DNA from: a virus | DNA length: 27,431 nucleotides | Virus record (IMG/VR): IMGVR_UViG_3300033148_003007 | Location: 1-27,431 of that record | Direction: 5' to 3' (one strand) | In this document: positions 7,829 to 15,353 of the stretch, in pieces | How the letters are laid out: every line of letters starts with the position of its first letter | Numbering within the stretch: the first letter of the stretch is position 1 | Notes under the pieces: model-generated | What the model was told of the DNA's origin: nothing | Database searches by the model: none | The model's input: only the letters and a program-made list of their open reading frames with translations | Position numbers and translations under genes: made by a program

Positions 7829-8140
7829 ATGATAGTAAATGTAAAGTGTGATTATTGTGGAGAATATTTTCCAAGGCATGATTATGAGGTTGTAAGAACG
7901 AAAAACCATTTTTGTAAATTAGAACACGCATATGCTTTTAGAGTTGGTAAAAAAACACAACCATGTTCAGAAGAAACAAGAAAGAAAATAGGTAAAGGAA
8001 ACACAGGTAAAACAAAAACAGAAGAATGGAAACAAGAAAGAAGTGCAGCATATAGCGGAAAAGGAAATCCGTTTTATGGTTGTAAACATACAGATAAATC
8101 CAGAGAACAAATGAGTGTAAATAGTATGAGTACTAAATAA
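7829..8140 (+). CDS. Zinc-finger plus NUMOD3 DNA-binding protein
   Basis: A 103-residue protein. The N-terminus has a treble-clef-like zinc site: Cys7-x2-Cys10, then Cys29 and His33 in FCKLEHAYAF. Residues 47-95 contain NUMOD3-type motifs (SEETRKKIGKGNTG and NPFYGCKHTDKSREQMS), short DNA-binding segments known from homing endonucleases of the HNH and GIY-YIG groups. No nuclease domain is present, and the protein ends soon after the last motif. It may be a stand-alone DNA-binding protein or the remains of a homing endonuclease. GAGAGTGATT precedes the ATG. Confidence 0.6.
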   Translation: MIVNVKCDYCGEYFPRHDYEVVRTKNHFCKLEHAYAFRVGKKTQPCSEETRKKIGKGNTGKTKTEEWKQERSAAYSGKGNPFYGCKHTDKSREQMSVNSMSTK

Positions 8141-8190
8141 AATAATTAAATTTACTATAATTATAAAACAACGGGTGATATAATTGAAAA

Positions 8191-8679
8191 GTGAAAGTGA
8201 AAATGATAATAAAAATAAAAGAAGAAGAAATAAAACAAGCAAAGGAACAAATAAAAGAATTTGATAAAATCAAAATTTACAATAAATTCCCTTGTAAGAA
8301 TAATTATATAGGAATATTAGGAGAGATTGTATTCAATAGATATTTAAATGAAAGAAATATCGCACATAAATGGGTTAAATTCGTTAAAAAAGGATATAAC
8401 ACACCAGATTTTGTTATCAACGGAAAGACCTTTGATATAAAAACAACAAGGTCATCTGTAATGTGGTTTCAGAAACCTATTTACAATGTTTATATATATG
8501 CTTATATAAACGAAAATGATACAATTTTGAACATAAAAGGATGGACAACAAAGAAAATAATAGAAAAGTTAATTAACGAAAATAAAATAGAAATAATTAC
8601 AAGAAATATAAGAAAAGATTATATAATAAAACAAGAACAATTAAATAAAAATTGGTTAAATGTGGTAATGGGTGTTTAG
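8191..8679 (+). CDS. PD-(D/E)XK-fold nuclease-like protein
   Basis: A 162-residue protein. I chose GTG 8191, eleven bases after GGGTGAT (8173-8179); ATG 8203 would remove four residues. The PD-(D/E)XK core is readable: a helix ending GILGEIVFNRYL with Glu45, then TPDFVINGKTFDIKTT with Asp73 and D82-x-K84. A C-terminal part rich in Lys and Asn may bind DNA. Such folds are found in Holliday-junction resolvases, restriction enzymes and phage exonucleases, and I cannot say which. Next to a polymerase it probably works in replication, repair or attack on host DNA. Confidence 0.58.
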   Translation: MKVKMIIKIKEEEIKQAKEQIKEFDKIKIYNKFPCKNNYIGILGEIVFNRYLNERNIAHKWVKFVKKGYNTPDFVINGKTFDIKTTRSSVMWFQKPIYNVYIYAYINENDTILNIKGWTTKKIIEKLINENKIEIITRNIRKDYIIKQEQLNKNWLNVVMGV

Positions 8680-8793
8680 ATGAAATATATAACAAAAGAT
8701 ATGAAAATGAATAAAATAATGAAAACAATAAAAATGTATAAAATATATTTAGTAATAGTTACTATTGCGTTGATAATAGCAATTGTTATATAG
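8680..8793 (+). CDS. Small single-TM peptide
   Basis: A 37-residue peptide starting one base after the previous stop (TAGATG). The N-terminal half is basic (KMNKIMKTIKMYK) and the C-terminal half is one hydrophobic helix, IYLVIVTIALIIAIVI, which would sit in the membrane with the N-terminus in the cytoplasm. Its stop lies within the ribosome site of the next gene (TAGGTGATTAAATG). The function is unknown. Confidence 0.45.
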   Translation: MKYITKDMKMNKIMKTIKMYKIYLVIVTIALIIAIVI

Positions 8794-8801
8794 GTGATTA
8801 A

Positions 8802-8957
8802 ATGTTAAGAGAATTTGTAACAGAAAGTTTTATTGCATGTACAAGTGCAATAGTAGTATGTTGGATATTACCAGTAGAAGGTGTTTTAACCGGAGCAGCA
8901 GCAGGAGTATCTGGATACGTATTTCCAGAGATTTATAGAAAAATAAAAGGAGAGTGA
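8802..8957 (+). CDS. Small hydrophobic membrane protein
   Basis: A 51-residue protein preceded by AGGTGATTAA, an ideal ribosome site here. Residues 8-24 (ESFIACTSAIVVCWILP) and 27-43 (GVLTGAAAGVSGYVFPE) form two hydrophobic segments rich in small residues, followed by a basic tail YRKIKGE. The pattern of two short membrane helices and a charged C-terminus is seen in small holins, but the evidence is only topological. Confidence 0.5.
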   Translation: MLREFVTESFIACTSAIVVCWILPVEGVLTGAAAGVSGYVFPEIYRKIKGE

Positions 8958-8961
8958 AAAT

Positions 8962-10314
8962 ATGAAAAAAGTGTTAGTATTAATAATGGTTTTGTTAATT
9001 ATGATACCAAATGTTAATGCAGAGTGTGTAGATTATGAATTAGATATAGAAGGAGACTATCTGGTTTCAAATATAGTTTGGTATGTAGATAATTCCCATA
9101 CAGGATGGGGTTATACAGACGGATATTTAGTATATGATATAAATTACAGTTCTGGATTACAGGAAGTAAAAGTAAAATATTATGGTGGTGACGATAGTAA
9201 AACATGGGAAATAACAGAAGAAGGGATTTACCATGCTGCTATTTTTGTAATACCCGGAATAGAACATAGAGTAGAAATGTATTTAGAAGGTGAATTGGTT
9301 AATAGTGTGCCAATTCCACACCAATCTGTTAATTCATTAAATAAAGTCAGTATAGGTAATGCTGTTGATTCAACTTATTTAAATATACAAGTTTGTTCTG
9401 AGTTACCTGTTTATAATCAAACTGAAAAATGTATTCAGAATTGGAGTTGTACAAATTTTACAGAATGTACAAATGAAACACAAGAAAGGGTTTGTATAGA
9501 TTTAAACGAATGTAATAATAACACAGGAAAACCAAAAGAAATACAAAATTGTACTGTAGAAAATGAAACCGAAATATGTATTGTAAATTGGAATTGTTCA
9601 AACTGGACTGAATGTATAAATGAAACACAAACGAGAATATGTTCAGATTTAAATGAATGTAATAACGAAACATTGAAACCTTTTGAAATACAGAATTGTA
9701 CAAACGAAACAAATGAAATTATTAATAAAACTTGCATTATAAATTGGAGTTGTTCTAATTGGACTAACTGTATTAATTTAACACAAACAAGAATATGCGA
9801 AGATTTAAACAATTGTATCAACGAAACTGGAAAACCTATTGAATTTCAAAATTGTACAAATGAAACTATTAATGAAACCATACCCGAAATTTGCATATCT
9901 GATTGGAAATGTAATAATTGGGGTAGATGTATAAACAGAAAAAAAACAAGAGAATGTATAGATTTAAATTCTTGTGAAATTCAAACTAATATACCCAAAG
10001 TTTTAGAAAGTTGTGTTAGCAATTCAGGAGGTTCTGGTGGTTCTGGCGGAGGCGCTTATATACCCAAACCAATTATAAATAAAACTGAAAACATTACAGA
10101 AAAAATAATTGTAAACAATGTTATTAAAATAGAAGAACCAGAAAACGAAACCGAAATAATTTTGGAACAAAACGTAATTGAACCAGAAATAAAAGAACCT
10201 GAAACGATAAAACATGAAATAGTTAAACCAGAAATAAAAGAACCAGAAATAACTAAAACATGGTTAGACAAAATAAAAGAATTTTTAATTAAAATATGGA
10301 GATGGTTAATATAA
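8962..10314 (+). CDS. Secreted, sequon-dense Cys-rich repeat glycoprotein
   Basis: A 450-residue protein with a clear signal peptide (residues 1-20, ending NVNA before ECVDY). A beta-rich domain (21-150) is followed by four thrombospondin-type-1-like repeats (about 155-350), each with W-x-C-x-x-W/F-x-x-C, then Q/K-x-R-x-C, D-L-N-x-C and a final N-C or S-C. A Gly-Ser linker (GGSGGSGGG) leads to an acidic Glu-Pro-Lys-rich stalk and an amphipathic Trp-rich end (WLDKIKEFLIKIWRWLI). By my count 25 N-x-S/T sequons are present, most in the repeats. Similar Cys repeats occur in surface proteins of DPANN-type archaea. It is likely exported and heavily N-glycosylated. It could be a virion spike or a protein displayed on the infected cell. 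The downstream glycosyltransferase gene overlaps its end. Confidence 0.7.
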   Translation: MKKVLVLIMVLLIMIPNVNAECVDYELDIEGDYLVSNIVWYVDNSHTGWGYTDGYLVYDINYSSGLQEVKVKYYGGDDSKTWEITEEGIYHAAIFVIPGIEHRVEMYLEGELVNSVPIPHQSVNSLNKVSIGNAVDSTYLNIQVCSELPVYNQTEKCIQNWSCTNFTECTNETQERVCIDLNECNNNTGKPKEIQNCTVENETEICIVNWNCSNWTECINETQTRICSDLNECNNETLKPFEIQNCTNETNEIINKTCIINWSCSNWTNCINLTQTRICEDLNNCINETGKPIEFQNCTNETINETIPEICISDWKCNNWGRCINRKKTRECIDLNSCEIQTNIPKVLESCVSNSGGSGGSGGGAYIPKPIINKTENITEKIIVNNVIKIEEPENETEIILEQNVIEPEIKEPETIKHEIVKPEIKEPEITKTWLDKIKEFLIKIWRWLI

Positions 10315-11531
10315 AAATAGCAATACTTTCAGATTCGCCAACTTTGCCGACTGGGTACAGAAACCAAGCACTCCAGCTTGCACAATATTTAACAAAAAAA
10401 GGGCATGAAATACATTATATGGGTAACGCATACGCTGGTATGCCTTTAAACAATTTTGAACTATATGATGGAACTAAATGTAATTTTAAACTATACGGTG
10501 AAATGCAACATGGATACTTCAGGAATTCAATGTCTGAAATACTTAGAACAAATATGATAGATAGATTTATTATTTTGTTAGATACATTTATGTTGCATGA
10601 CTGGTTTCTTGGAATAGACACCGCACCAGCAAAAACGTTTTTTTGGTTCCCAACAGACGGTGGTGGAGGACTTCCTCTTGGTTGCGAAAATATATTAAAA
10701 AAAGTAAACGTTCCAGTTTCTATTTCAAGATTTGGACAGAAACAAGTAAAAGAATATCATAACTTAGACGCAGAACATATACCGCATGGAGTAAATACTG
10801 ATTTGTTTTATAAAATGCCAGATGAAGAAAGGAATAAATTAAGAGCAATGTATGGACTACAAGATAAATTTGTAATTGGAGTAGTAGCAAGAAACCAGCC
10901 AAGAAAACATTTGGATAGAACTCTAAAAGCTATGAGTTTAATTAAAGAAAAGATACCAAACGCAATTCTATTTCTTCACCTTGACCCAGATGACCCTGCT
11001 CAACCTCTTTGGCGAATGAGAAGTTTAATATCTAAATTTGGTCTTGAAAATAGAGTTGTGTTTACTGGAATGAAAGCGTTTAAAGGAATACCAGATAAAG
11101 ATATGAAGAACATTTATAATATAATGGATTGCTTTCTACTTACAACTTCTGGTGAAGGATTTGGAATACCAATTATAGAAGCAATGGCATGTGAAGTTCC
11201 TGTTGTAGCGACTTCTTATACAACAACATCTGAGTTAGTTGAATTAAATAAAGCAGGATTTGGTATTAAACTATCTGGAGTAGAAACATTGGATATGTTT
11301 GAATCAACCTCACAAGAATACGACTATAGATGCATGAACGGCACAATAACCGGCAGTTGGGAAGTAGAAAGAGCAATTTGCGATATAGAAGATGCAGCCA
11401 AATTAGTAATTAACTTATTTAACGACCCAAAACTAAGTAGATTAATGGGTAAGAACGGTAGGGATGCTGTCTTGAAAAAGTATGATTTTGAAAAAGTTGT
11501 CGGACCAAAATGGGAGAAATTATTGAGTTGA
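10296..11531 (+). CDS. GT4-family glycosyltransferase (GT-B fold)
   Basis: A 411-residue glycosyltransferase. The N-terminal Rossmann domain starts IKIAILSDSPTLPTGYRNQ, with a glycine-bearing turn typical of GT-B enzymes. IPHGVNTDLF (162-171) joins the two domains. The C-terminal domain has FVIGVVARNQPRKHLDR (192-208) and GEGFGIPIIEAMACEVPVVAT (286-306) with the E-x7-E pair Glu287 and Glu295 that binds the sugar nucleotide. Length is normal for the family. The start overlaps the previous gene by 19 bases; ATG 10296 and ATG 10302 are both possible and neither has a clear ribosome site. It probably transfers a nucleotide-activated sugar in the cytoplasm. Confidence 0.85.
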   Translation: MEMVNIKIAILSDSPTLPTGYRNQALQLAQYLTKKGHEIHYMGNAYAGMPLNNFELYDGTKCNFKLYGEMQHGYFRNSMSEILRTNMIDRFIILLDTFMLHDWFLGIDTAPAKTFFWFPTDGGGGLPLGCENILKKVNVPVSISRFGQKQVKEYHNLDAEHIPHGVNTDLFYKMPDEERNKLRAMYGLQDKFVIGVVARNQPRKHLDRTLKAMSLIKEKIPNAILFLHLDPDDPAQPLWRMRSLISKFGLENRVVFTGMKAFKGIPDKDMKNIYNIMDCFLLTTSGEGFGIPIIEAMACEVPVVATSYTTTSELVELNKAGFGIKLSGVETLDMFESTSQEYDYRCMNGTITGSWEVERAICDIEDAAKLVINLFNDPKLSRLMGKNGRDAVLKKYDFEKVVGPKWEKLLS

Positions 11532-11535
11532 TAAA

Positions 11536-11712
11536 ATGAAATGGAATTTACATGACAATGTACATATATCAGTTTGTGAATGTGGTGAACATCATTACCA
11601 TCTTTTAAAGATAGGCAATGCAGTCTATTTACAATGCGGTAAATGTTCTAAACTAACACCAATTATTTTAGATATGTACGAAAGAGAAAAATTAAAAGAG
11701 GGGAAAATATGA
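11536..11712 (+). CDS. Small zinc-ribbon protein
   Basis: A 58-residue protein with CECGEHH (14-20) and CGKCSK (34-39), a two-pair Cys zinc ribbon. The strand pattern between the pairs (HYHLLKIGNAVYLQ) is usual for this fold. The start lies four bases after the glycosyltransferase stop and its own stop overlaps the next start (ATGA). Zinc ribbons of this size bind nucleic acids or proteins. The specific role is unknown. Confidence 0.55.
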   Translation: MKWNLHDNVHISVCECGEHHYHLLKIGNAVYLQCGKCSKLTPIILDMYEREKLKEGKI

Positions 11713-11888
11713 TAATACGAAAAGTATGGCAAGCAAAAAGTAATGGAACAAAATATATTACAATCCCAAAGAATTGTAATATTAATGCTGGAGATTATGT
11801 AAAACTTATACGAATTATAGAACCAAATTGTGAATATGAAACTGAAACAATTGAATATGATAATTCAAAATTTGGTAATACAAATTAA
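11709..11888 (+). CDS. AbrB/SpoVT-like DNA-binding regulator
   Basis: A 59-residue protein. Residues 1-38 (RKVWQAKSNGTKYITIPKN, then INAGDYVKLIRI) match the swapped-hairpin AbrB/SpoVT/MazE fold: a first strand, the ITIPK turn and the GDYVKL strand. Proteins of this fold dimerise and bind DNA as transcription regulators or antitoxins. No toxin gene is beside it, so a regulator is more likely. It overlaps the zinc-ribbon gene by four bases. It is a candidate to bind the repeated motif in the non-coding regions, though nothing shows this directly. Confidence 0.65.
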   Translation: MIIRKVWQAKSNGTKYITIPKNCNINAGDYVKLIRIIEPNCEYETETIEYDNSKFGNTN

Positions 11889-11895
11889 TTGATAT

Positions 11896-11925
11896 AACAC
11901 TTTATCTTTTTTCGGATTAAGTGTT
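11896..11925 (+). other. Imperfect hairpin between genes
   Basis: AACACTT at 11896 pairs with AAGTGTT ending at 11925; a partial inner stem (ATC with GAT) surrounds a T-rich loop. It lies in the 56-base gap after the AbrB-like gene and before a strong GAGGAGAGG ribosome site. It might slow or end transcription, or be an operator. The evidence is weak. Confidence 0.3.
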
Positions 11926-11944
11926 TTAATGAGGAGAGGATTAA

Positions 11945-12091
11945 ATGAGTGATTATACACATTTTAAAGAAAGGATGAAAATAATAACAGAGATGAATAA
12001 AAAGGGATGGAGTGTTTGTAATGAAAAACATTATAGAGATAATTATATAGAAATAACATTTGGAAAATGTCTTGAGGTATATTTAAAATGA
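11945..12091 (+). CDS. Small unknown protein
   Basis: A 48-residue protein that I do not recognise. A helix (HFKERMKIITEMNKKGW) is followed by two probable strands (YIEITFG and LEVYLK). It has one of the strongest ribosome sites in the window (GAGGAGAGG at 11931-11939), so it is probably well expressed. Its stop overlaps the next start by four bases (ATGA). Confidence 0.5.
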   Translation: MSDYTHFKERMKIITEMNKKGWSVCNEKHYRDNYIEITFGKCLEVYLK

Positions 12092-12210
12092 GTAAAAAAT
12101 ATGAAAAATGTAAAAGATGTGGTTCTTATTTATTTCCATGGGAAAGACAAAATCCCATTTGTGAAGGATGTATAGAAGTAGAAGATTACAAAAAGGAGGG
12201 GTTATTATGA
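12088..12210 (+). CDS. Small zinc-ribbon protein
   Basis: A 40-residue protein with two Cys pairs, C8-x2-C11 (KCKRCGS) and C25-x2-C28 (ICEGC), a minimal zinc ribbon. It overlaps both neighbours by four bases, and its end carries the AAAGGAGGGG ribosome site of the following glycosyltransferase gene. The function is unknown. Confidence 0.5.
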   Translation: MSKKYEKCKRCGSYLFPWERQNPICEGCIEVEDYKKEGLL

Positions 12211-13487
12211 ACAAACTCAACGTGTGTATTATGGGACAAAATTGTGAGAAGTTCTTGCCTATGTGTTTAAACAGTGTAAAAGATGCAGATAATATTATTT
12301 ATTGTGACGGTGGTTCTACAGATAATACTTTAGACATTATAGATACTTATCATCATCTACATGTTAATGAAGGATACAAAGTACAACCGATTATTATTAA
12401 AAATAAATATAACCAAGAAGATAAAGGAATGAACGGAAAACAGAGAAACTTTTATTTATCATACCTAAAGAAACATCACATGGGAGAATTTTGTATTTGT
12501 ATTGACGCAGATGAGGTAGTTGAAGATATTTCTAAAATAAAAGAATTGATAAACAACCCTCCAGAAGGAATGAAAGATATTATCTCAGTTAAAATGCGAC
12601 ATTTTATAGGAAATTTAGGAACTGAAGATGCAACTGTAAAAGAACATTATGTACCTCATAGATTGTTTAAGATAAAAGAAGAACTTATATACCCAGAAAC
12701 AGAACATTGTGTATTAGTTAAAAAAGTAAATGGTAAATTGGTTTTACCAGAAATAAGTTATTTTAATGGAACTGTTATTTGGCATTTAGCTTATATAACA
12801 GGTATGTTTGATATAAGAAAAAAGTATTTAAATCATTTAAAAAAGTCAGAAATGCATTCAAAAGAGTTTCTTAATAATTGGTATTCTTCACATTTATTTG
12901 GAATTTATCCAAATAGTAGAATAAACGCAATGGAAATACCAGAAGTAATATTAAATGAGTTTTTAATAGAAAAGGATATGATTTATTACAGTACGCATAA
13001 TCAACTGGAAACAAAACATTTTATTATGAGCAAACAATGGATAGACTATTTTAAACCAAAGAAAGTACTTGAATTGGGTTGTGGACTTGGCATGTTTGGG
13101 TTTGCTTTAGATAGTTATGAAATTGATTATACTGGTATGGAAAAGTCACAATGGGCTATTGATAATACCAAATTTAAACTTAATTTAAACCAAGGAGATA
13201 TAACAAAGAAACAGGATTATAAAGATTTTGATTTAGTATTAGTATTAGACGTATTAGAACACATAAAAGAAACTGATTTGGATAAAACTCTTGAAAACAT
13301 AAAAGAATATGGAACTAAGTTTTTGTTCAGTATTCCTTATATAGATGACCCGAATATTGATTTAGATATAACACATGTAACAAAAAAATCAAAAGAATGG
13401 TGGGTAACTAAACTAAGTCAATTCTTTAAGATTAAAGATGTACCAAATACATTTTTATATAACAAACAATTATTAATAGGTGAGTAA
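12207..13487 (+). CDS. GT2 glycosyltransferase fused to SAM methyltransferase
   Basis: A 426-residue protein from ATG 12207, chosen over the upstream in-frame ATG 12168 because AAAGGAGGGG (12193-12201) precedes it. Residues 1-210 are a GT-A fold, family 2: a first strand NVCIMGQNC, DGGSTDNT (34-41) and the metal-binding D-A-D at 100-102. Residues 275-426 are a class I methyltransferase: VLELGCGLGMFG (287-298), a second acidic turn at YTGMEK and LDVLEHI (347-353). The fusion suggests a sugar is added and a sugar or acceptor methylated by one polypeptide. Methyl caps often stop chain growth in other glycans, so chain-length control is one inferred possibility. Confidence 0.8.
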   Translation: MNKLNVCIMGQNCEKFLPMCLNSVKDADNIIYCDGGSTDNTLDIIDTYHHLHVNEGYKVQPIIIKNKYNQEDKGMNGKQRNFYLSYLKKHHMGEFCICIDADEVVEDISKIKELINNPPEGMKDIISVKMRHFIGNLGTEDATVKEHYVPHRLFKIKEELIYPETEHCVLVKKVNGKLVLPEISYFNGTVIWHLAYITGMFDIRKKYLNHLKKSEMHSKEFLNNWYSSHLFGIYPNSRINAMEIPEVILNEFLIEKDMIYYSTHNQLETKHFIMSKQWIDYFKPKKVLELGCGLGMFGFALDSYEIDYTGMEKSQWAIDNTKFKLNLNQGDITKKQDYKDFDLVLVLDVLEHIKETDLDKTLENIKEYGTKFLFSIPYIDDPNIDLDITHVTKKSKEWWVTKLSQFFKIKDVPNTFLYNKQLLIGE

Positions 13488-13565
13488 ATGATAGAATGTA
13501 TATTTTGTGGATTTATAGGTGGGATTGTAGTGATTATAATGTATAGAATCGGGGTGTTGGAATGA
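13488..13565 (+). CDS. Possible 25-residue membrane peptide
   Basis: A short frame directly after the previous stop, with GGTGAG as ribosome site and a four-base overlap with the radical SAM gene. The peptide contains CIFCGFIGGIVVIIMYRI, a single possible membrane helix. It could be real, or simply a coupling leader that carries ribosomes to the next gene. Confidence 0.3.
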   Translation: MIECIFCGFIGGIVVIIMYRIGVLE

Positions 13566-14680
13566 AAAAAATGAGTGAAGAATGGTCAGAAAAATGGAAT
13601 CCATTTAATTCTGATAAATTAATTGCACATGTATATAGATGGAGTAAAATAGAAAAAGGAAAACCTATTCCTAATCCAATACTTGTTACAATAGACCCGA
13701 CTGATGTATGTAATTTAAAATGTATATGGTGTAATTCTGAATATATTCAAAAATATAACAGTTCAAGTATGACAAAAGAGACGTTATTAAAAATAGCTGA
13801 CTTTCTTTCTGAGTGGAAAGTAGAAGCTGTATGTGTAGCAGGCGGCGGAGAACCTTTACTTAATCAGAATACTTCCTTTTTTATAGATAGATGTATTGAA
13901 AACGGAATAAAGGTTGGTGTTGTAACAAATGGTTTTTTTATAGATAAACATCTTGATTCTTTATCTAAATGTGATTGGGTAGGAGTTAGTATAGATGCAG
14001 GAACACCAGAAACTTATACAAAGCTTAAAGGTGTTAATGTTTTTAATAAAGTAATAAATAATATGAAACTTTTAATCAATTATAAAAAAGAATCTAATTT
14101 AATGAAAGAAGGTCAAGGTTATGGTGTAACATATAAATTTCTTCTTCATCCATTTAATGTAGAAGATGTTTATAAAGCTACTAAAATAGCGAATGAAATA
14201 GGTTGTAAAAATATGCATATAAGACCATTTGGTGAGCCTTGGGATAAATTAGGTAAAATAGAAGATAAATTTACTTATTCTGATATACAAGAATTTAAAG
14301 AACAATTAACAAAAGCAAGAATTTTAGAAAATAAAAAATTTAGAGTGTTTGGTATTACACATAAATTTAATGGCGATTTTAGAAAGAAAAATGAGTTTAA
14401 AGAATGTCATGCCATATTTATGACAGGTGTTTTTATGCCGCCAAGTGGTACTGGTAATTTTGATTATGGGTTTTGTTGTGATAGACGAGGGGATAAAAAA
14501 CTTACATTATATAATTTAAAAGAACCTAATGAAATTAAAAAAATATGGGGCAGTAAAAAACATTGGGAAATATTTAATGAAATAAAGGTAAATAAATGTC
14601 CACGATGTACATATCAGCCACATAATATTATTTTTGAAAAAGTAATAAAAGAAAATAATACAACATATCAATTTATATAG
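13562..14680 (+). CDS. Radical SAM enzyme with extra C-terminal cysteines
   Basis: A 372-residue protein starting at ATG 13562, five bases after GGGGTG. The radical SAM cluster motif is Cys50-x3-Cys54-x2-Cys57 (CNLKCIWC). VAGGGEPLLN is the SAM-binding GGE motif, and VVTNGFFI and VGVSIDAG are later strands of the half-barrel. The C-terminus has more cysteines (FKECHAIF, DYGFCCDRR and KCPRCTY), which resemble a SPASM or twitch-type auxiliary iron-sulphur site. It needs reduced iron-sulphur clusters, so it fits an anaerobic host. Lying between two glycosyltransferase genes, it may change a sugar or a lipid or peptide acceptor. The substrate cannot be deduced. Confidence 0.82.
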   Translation: MKKMSEEWSEKWNPFNSDKLIAHVYRWSKIEKGKPIPNPILVTIDPTDVCNLKCIWCNSEYIQKYNSSSMTKETLLKIADFLSEWKVEAVCVAGGGEPLLNQNTSFFIDRCIENGIKVGVVTNGFFIDKHLDSLSKCDWVGVSIDAGTPETYTKLKGVNVFNKVINNMKLLINYKKESNLMKEGQGYGVTYKFLLHPFNVEDVYKATKIANEIGCKNMHIRPFGEPWDKLGKIEDKFTYSDIQEFKEQLTKARILENKKFRVFGITHKFNGDFRKKNEFKECHAIFMTGVFMPPSGTGNFDYGFCCDRRGDKKLTLYNLKEPNEIKKIWGSKKHWEIFNEIKVNKCPRCTYQPHNIIFEKVIKENNTTYQFI

Positions 14681-14690
14681 AGGTAAAATT

Positions 14691-15353
14691 ATGAACGAAA
14701 AAGTAGCTATAATAATACCAGTACGTAACTCAGGTGAGTTTTTACAGTTAACTATTGAAAGTATTATAAAAACATTTAATTATCAGTATAAAATACTTCT
14801 TATAGACAGTGAAAGTACTGATGGAACTACTGAATATTGTAAAAGAATGTCTGAATTGGATTATATAGAATATTTTCCTTTTCCAAAAGGTTCTGTAACT
14901 AAAGCAATAAATTACGGAATTAAACAAGCTGGTGATTTAGATGTTTTATTGACACAAGATGATGTTATTTTCCATAAATTTCTAAGAAGAGATTTGTTAT
15001 CTGAACTAAACCATGCTGCCAAAAAAGATAATTGTGGGATTGTAACTGTTTATAACGGTATTGGCGTATCTGGTGATACTTATGTAAAGGGTTTTAGATG
15101 GGTAGGTACTTGGTGTATGTATATTCCAAGAAAAACTATAAATAAAATAGGTCTATTTGATGAAAATTTCAGTCCCGGTGATGGTGACGATATAGATTAC
15201 AGTTATAATATTTATAAAAATTCATTGGATATTTATATAAATGATTTATTTGTAGAACATCATAGAAAGTTTGATATAAATGCACATGAGCATGAAAGTC
15301 AGGAAATTAAAAAGAGAAACTCAGAATATTTTAAAAGGAAGTGGAAAATATGA
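14691..15353 (+). CDS. GT2-family glycosyltransferase
   Basis: A 220-residue, single-domain GT-A enzyme. The first strand is VAIIIPVRNSG (5-15), followed by ILLIDSESTDGT (35-46) and the QDD metal-binding triad (89-91), with a late acidic region FSPGDGDDIDYSYN that includes the likely catalytic base. The length is short but complete for GT2. AGAGGTAAAATT precedes the ATG. Its stop overlaps the dehydrogenase start by four bases (ATGA), beginning a chain of coupled genes. Confidence 0.83.
   Translation: MNEKVAIIIPVRNSGEFLQLTIESIIKTFNYQYKILLIDSESTDGTTEYCKRMSELDYIEYFPFPKGSVTKAINYGIKQAGDLDVLLTQDDVIFHKFLRRDLLSELNHAAKKDNCGIVTVYNGIGVSGDTYVKGFRWVGTWCMYIPRKTINKIGLFDENFSPGDGDDIDYSYNIYKNSLDIYINDLFVEHHRKFDINAHEHESQEIKKRNSEYFKRKWKI

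Noticed and set aside
8184-8264. TTG-started frame right after GGGTGATATAA
   Set aside because: It ends after 26 Lys/Asn/Arg-rich codons, while the overlapping GTG frame at 8191 gives a nuclease-like protein.
9435-9821. Minus-strand open frame of 128 codons with repeats
   Set aside because: Its repeats mirror the Cys repeats of the secreted protein on the plus strand, so it is a shadow.
11709-11888. Toxin-antitoxin pair with the AbrB-like protein as antitoxin
   Set aside because: Neighbours are a zinc ribbon and a 48-residue protein without toxin motifs.
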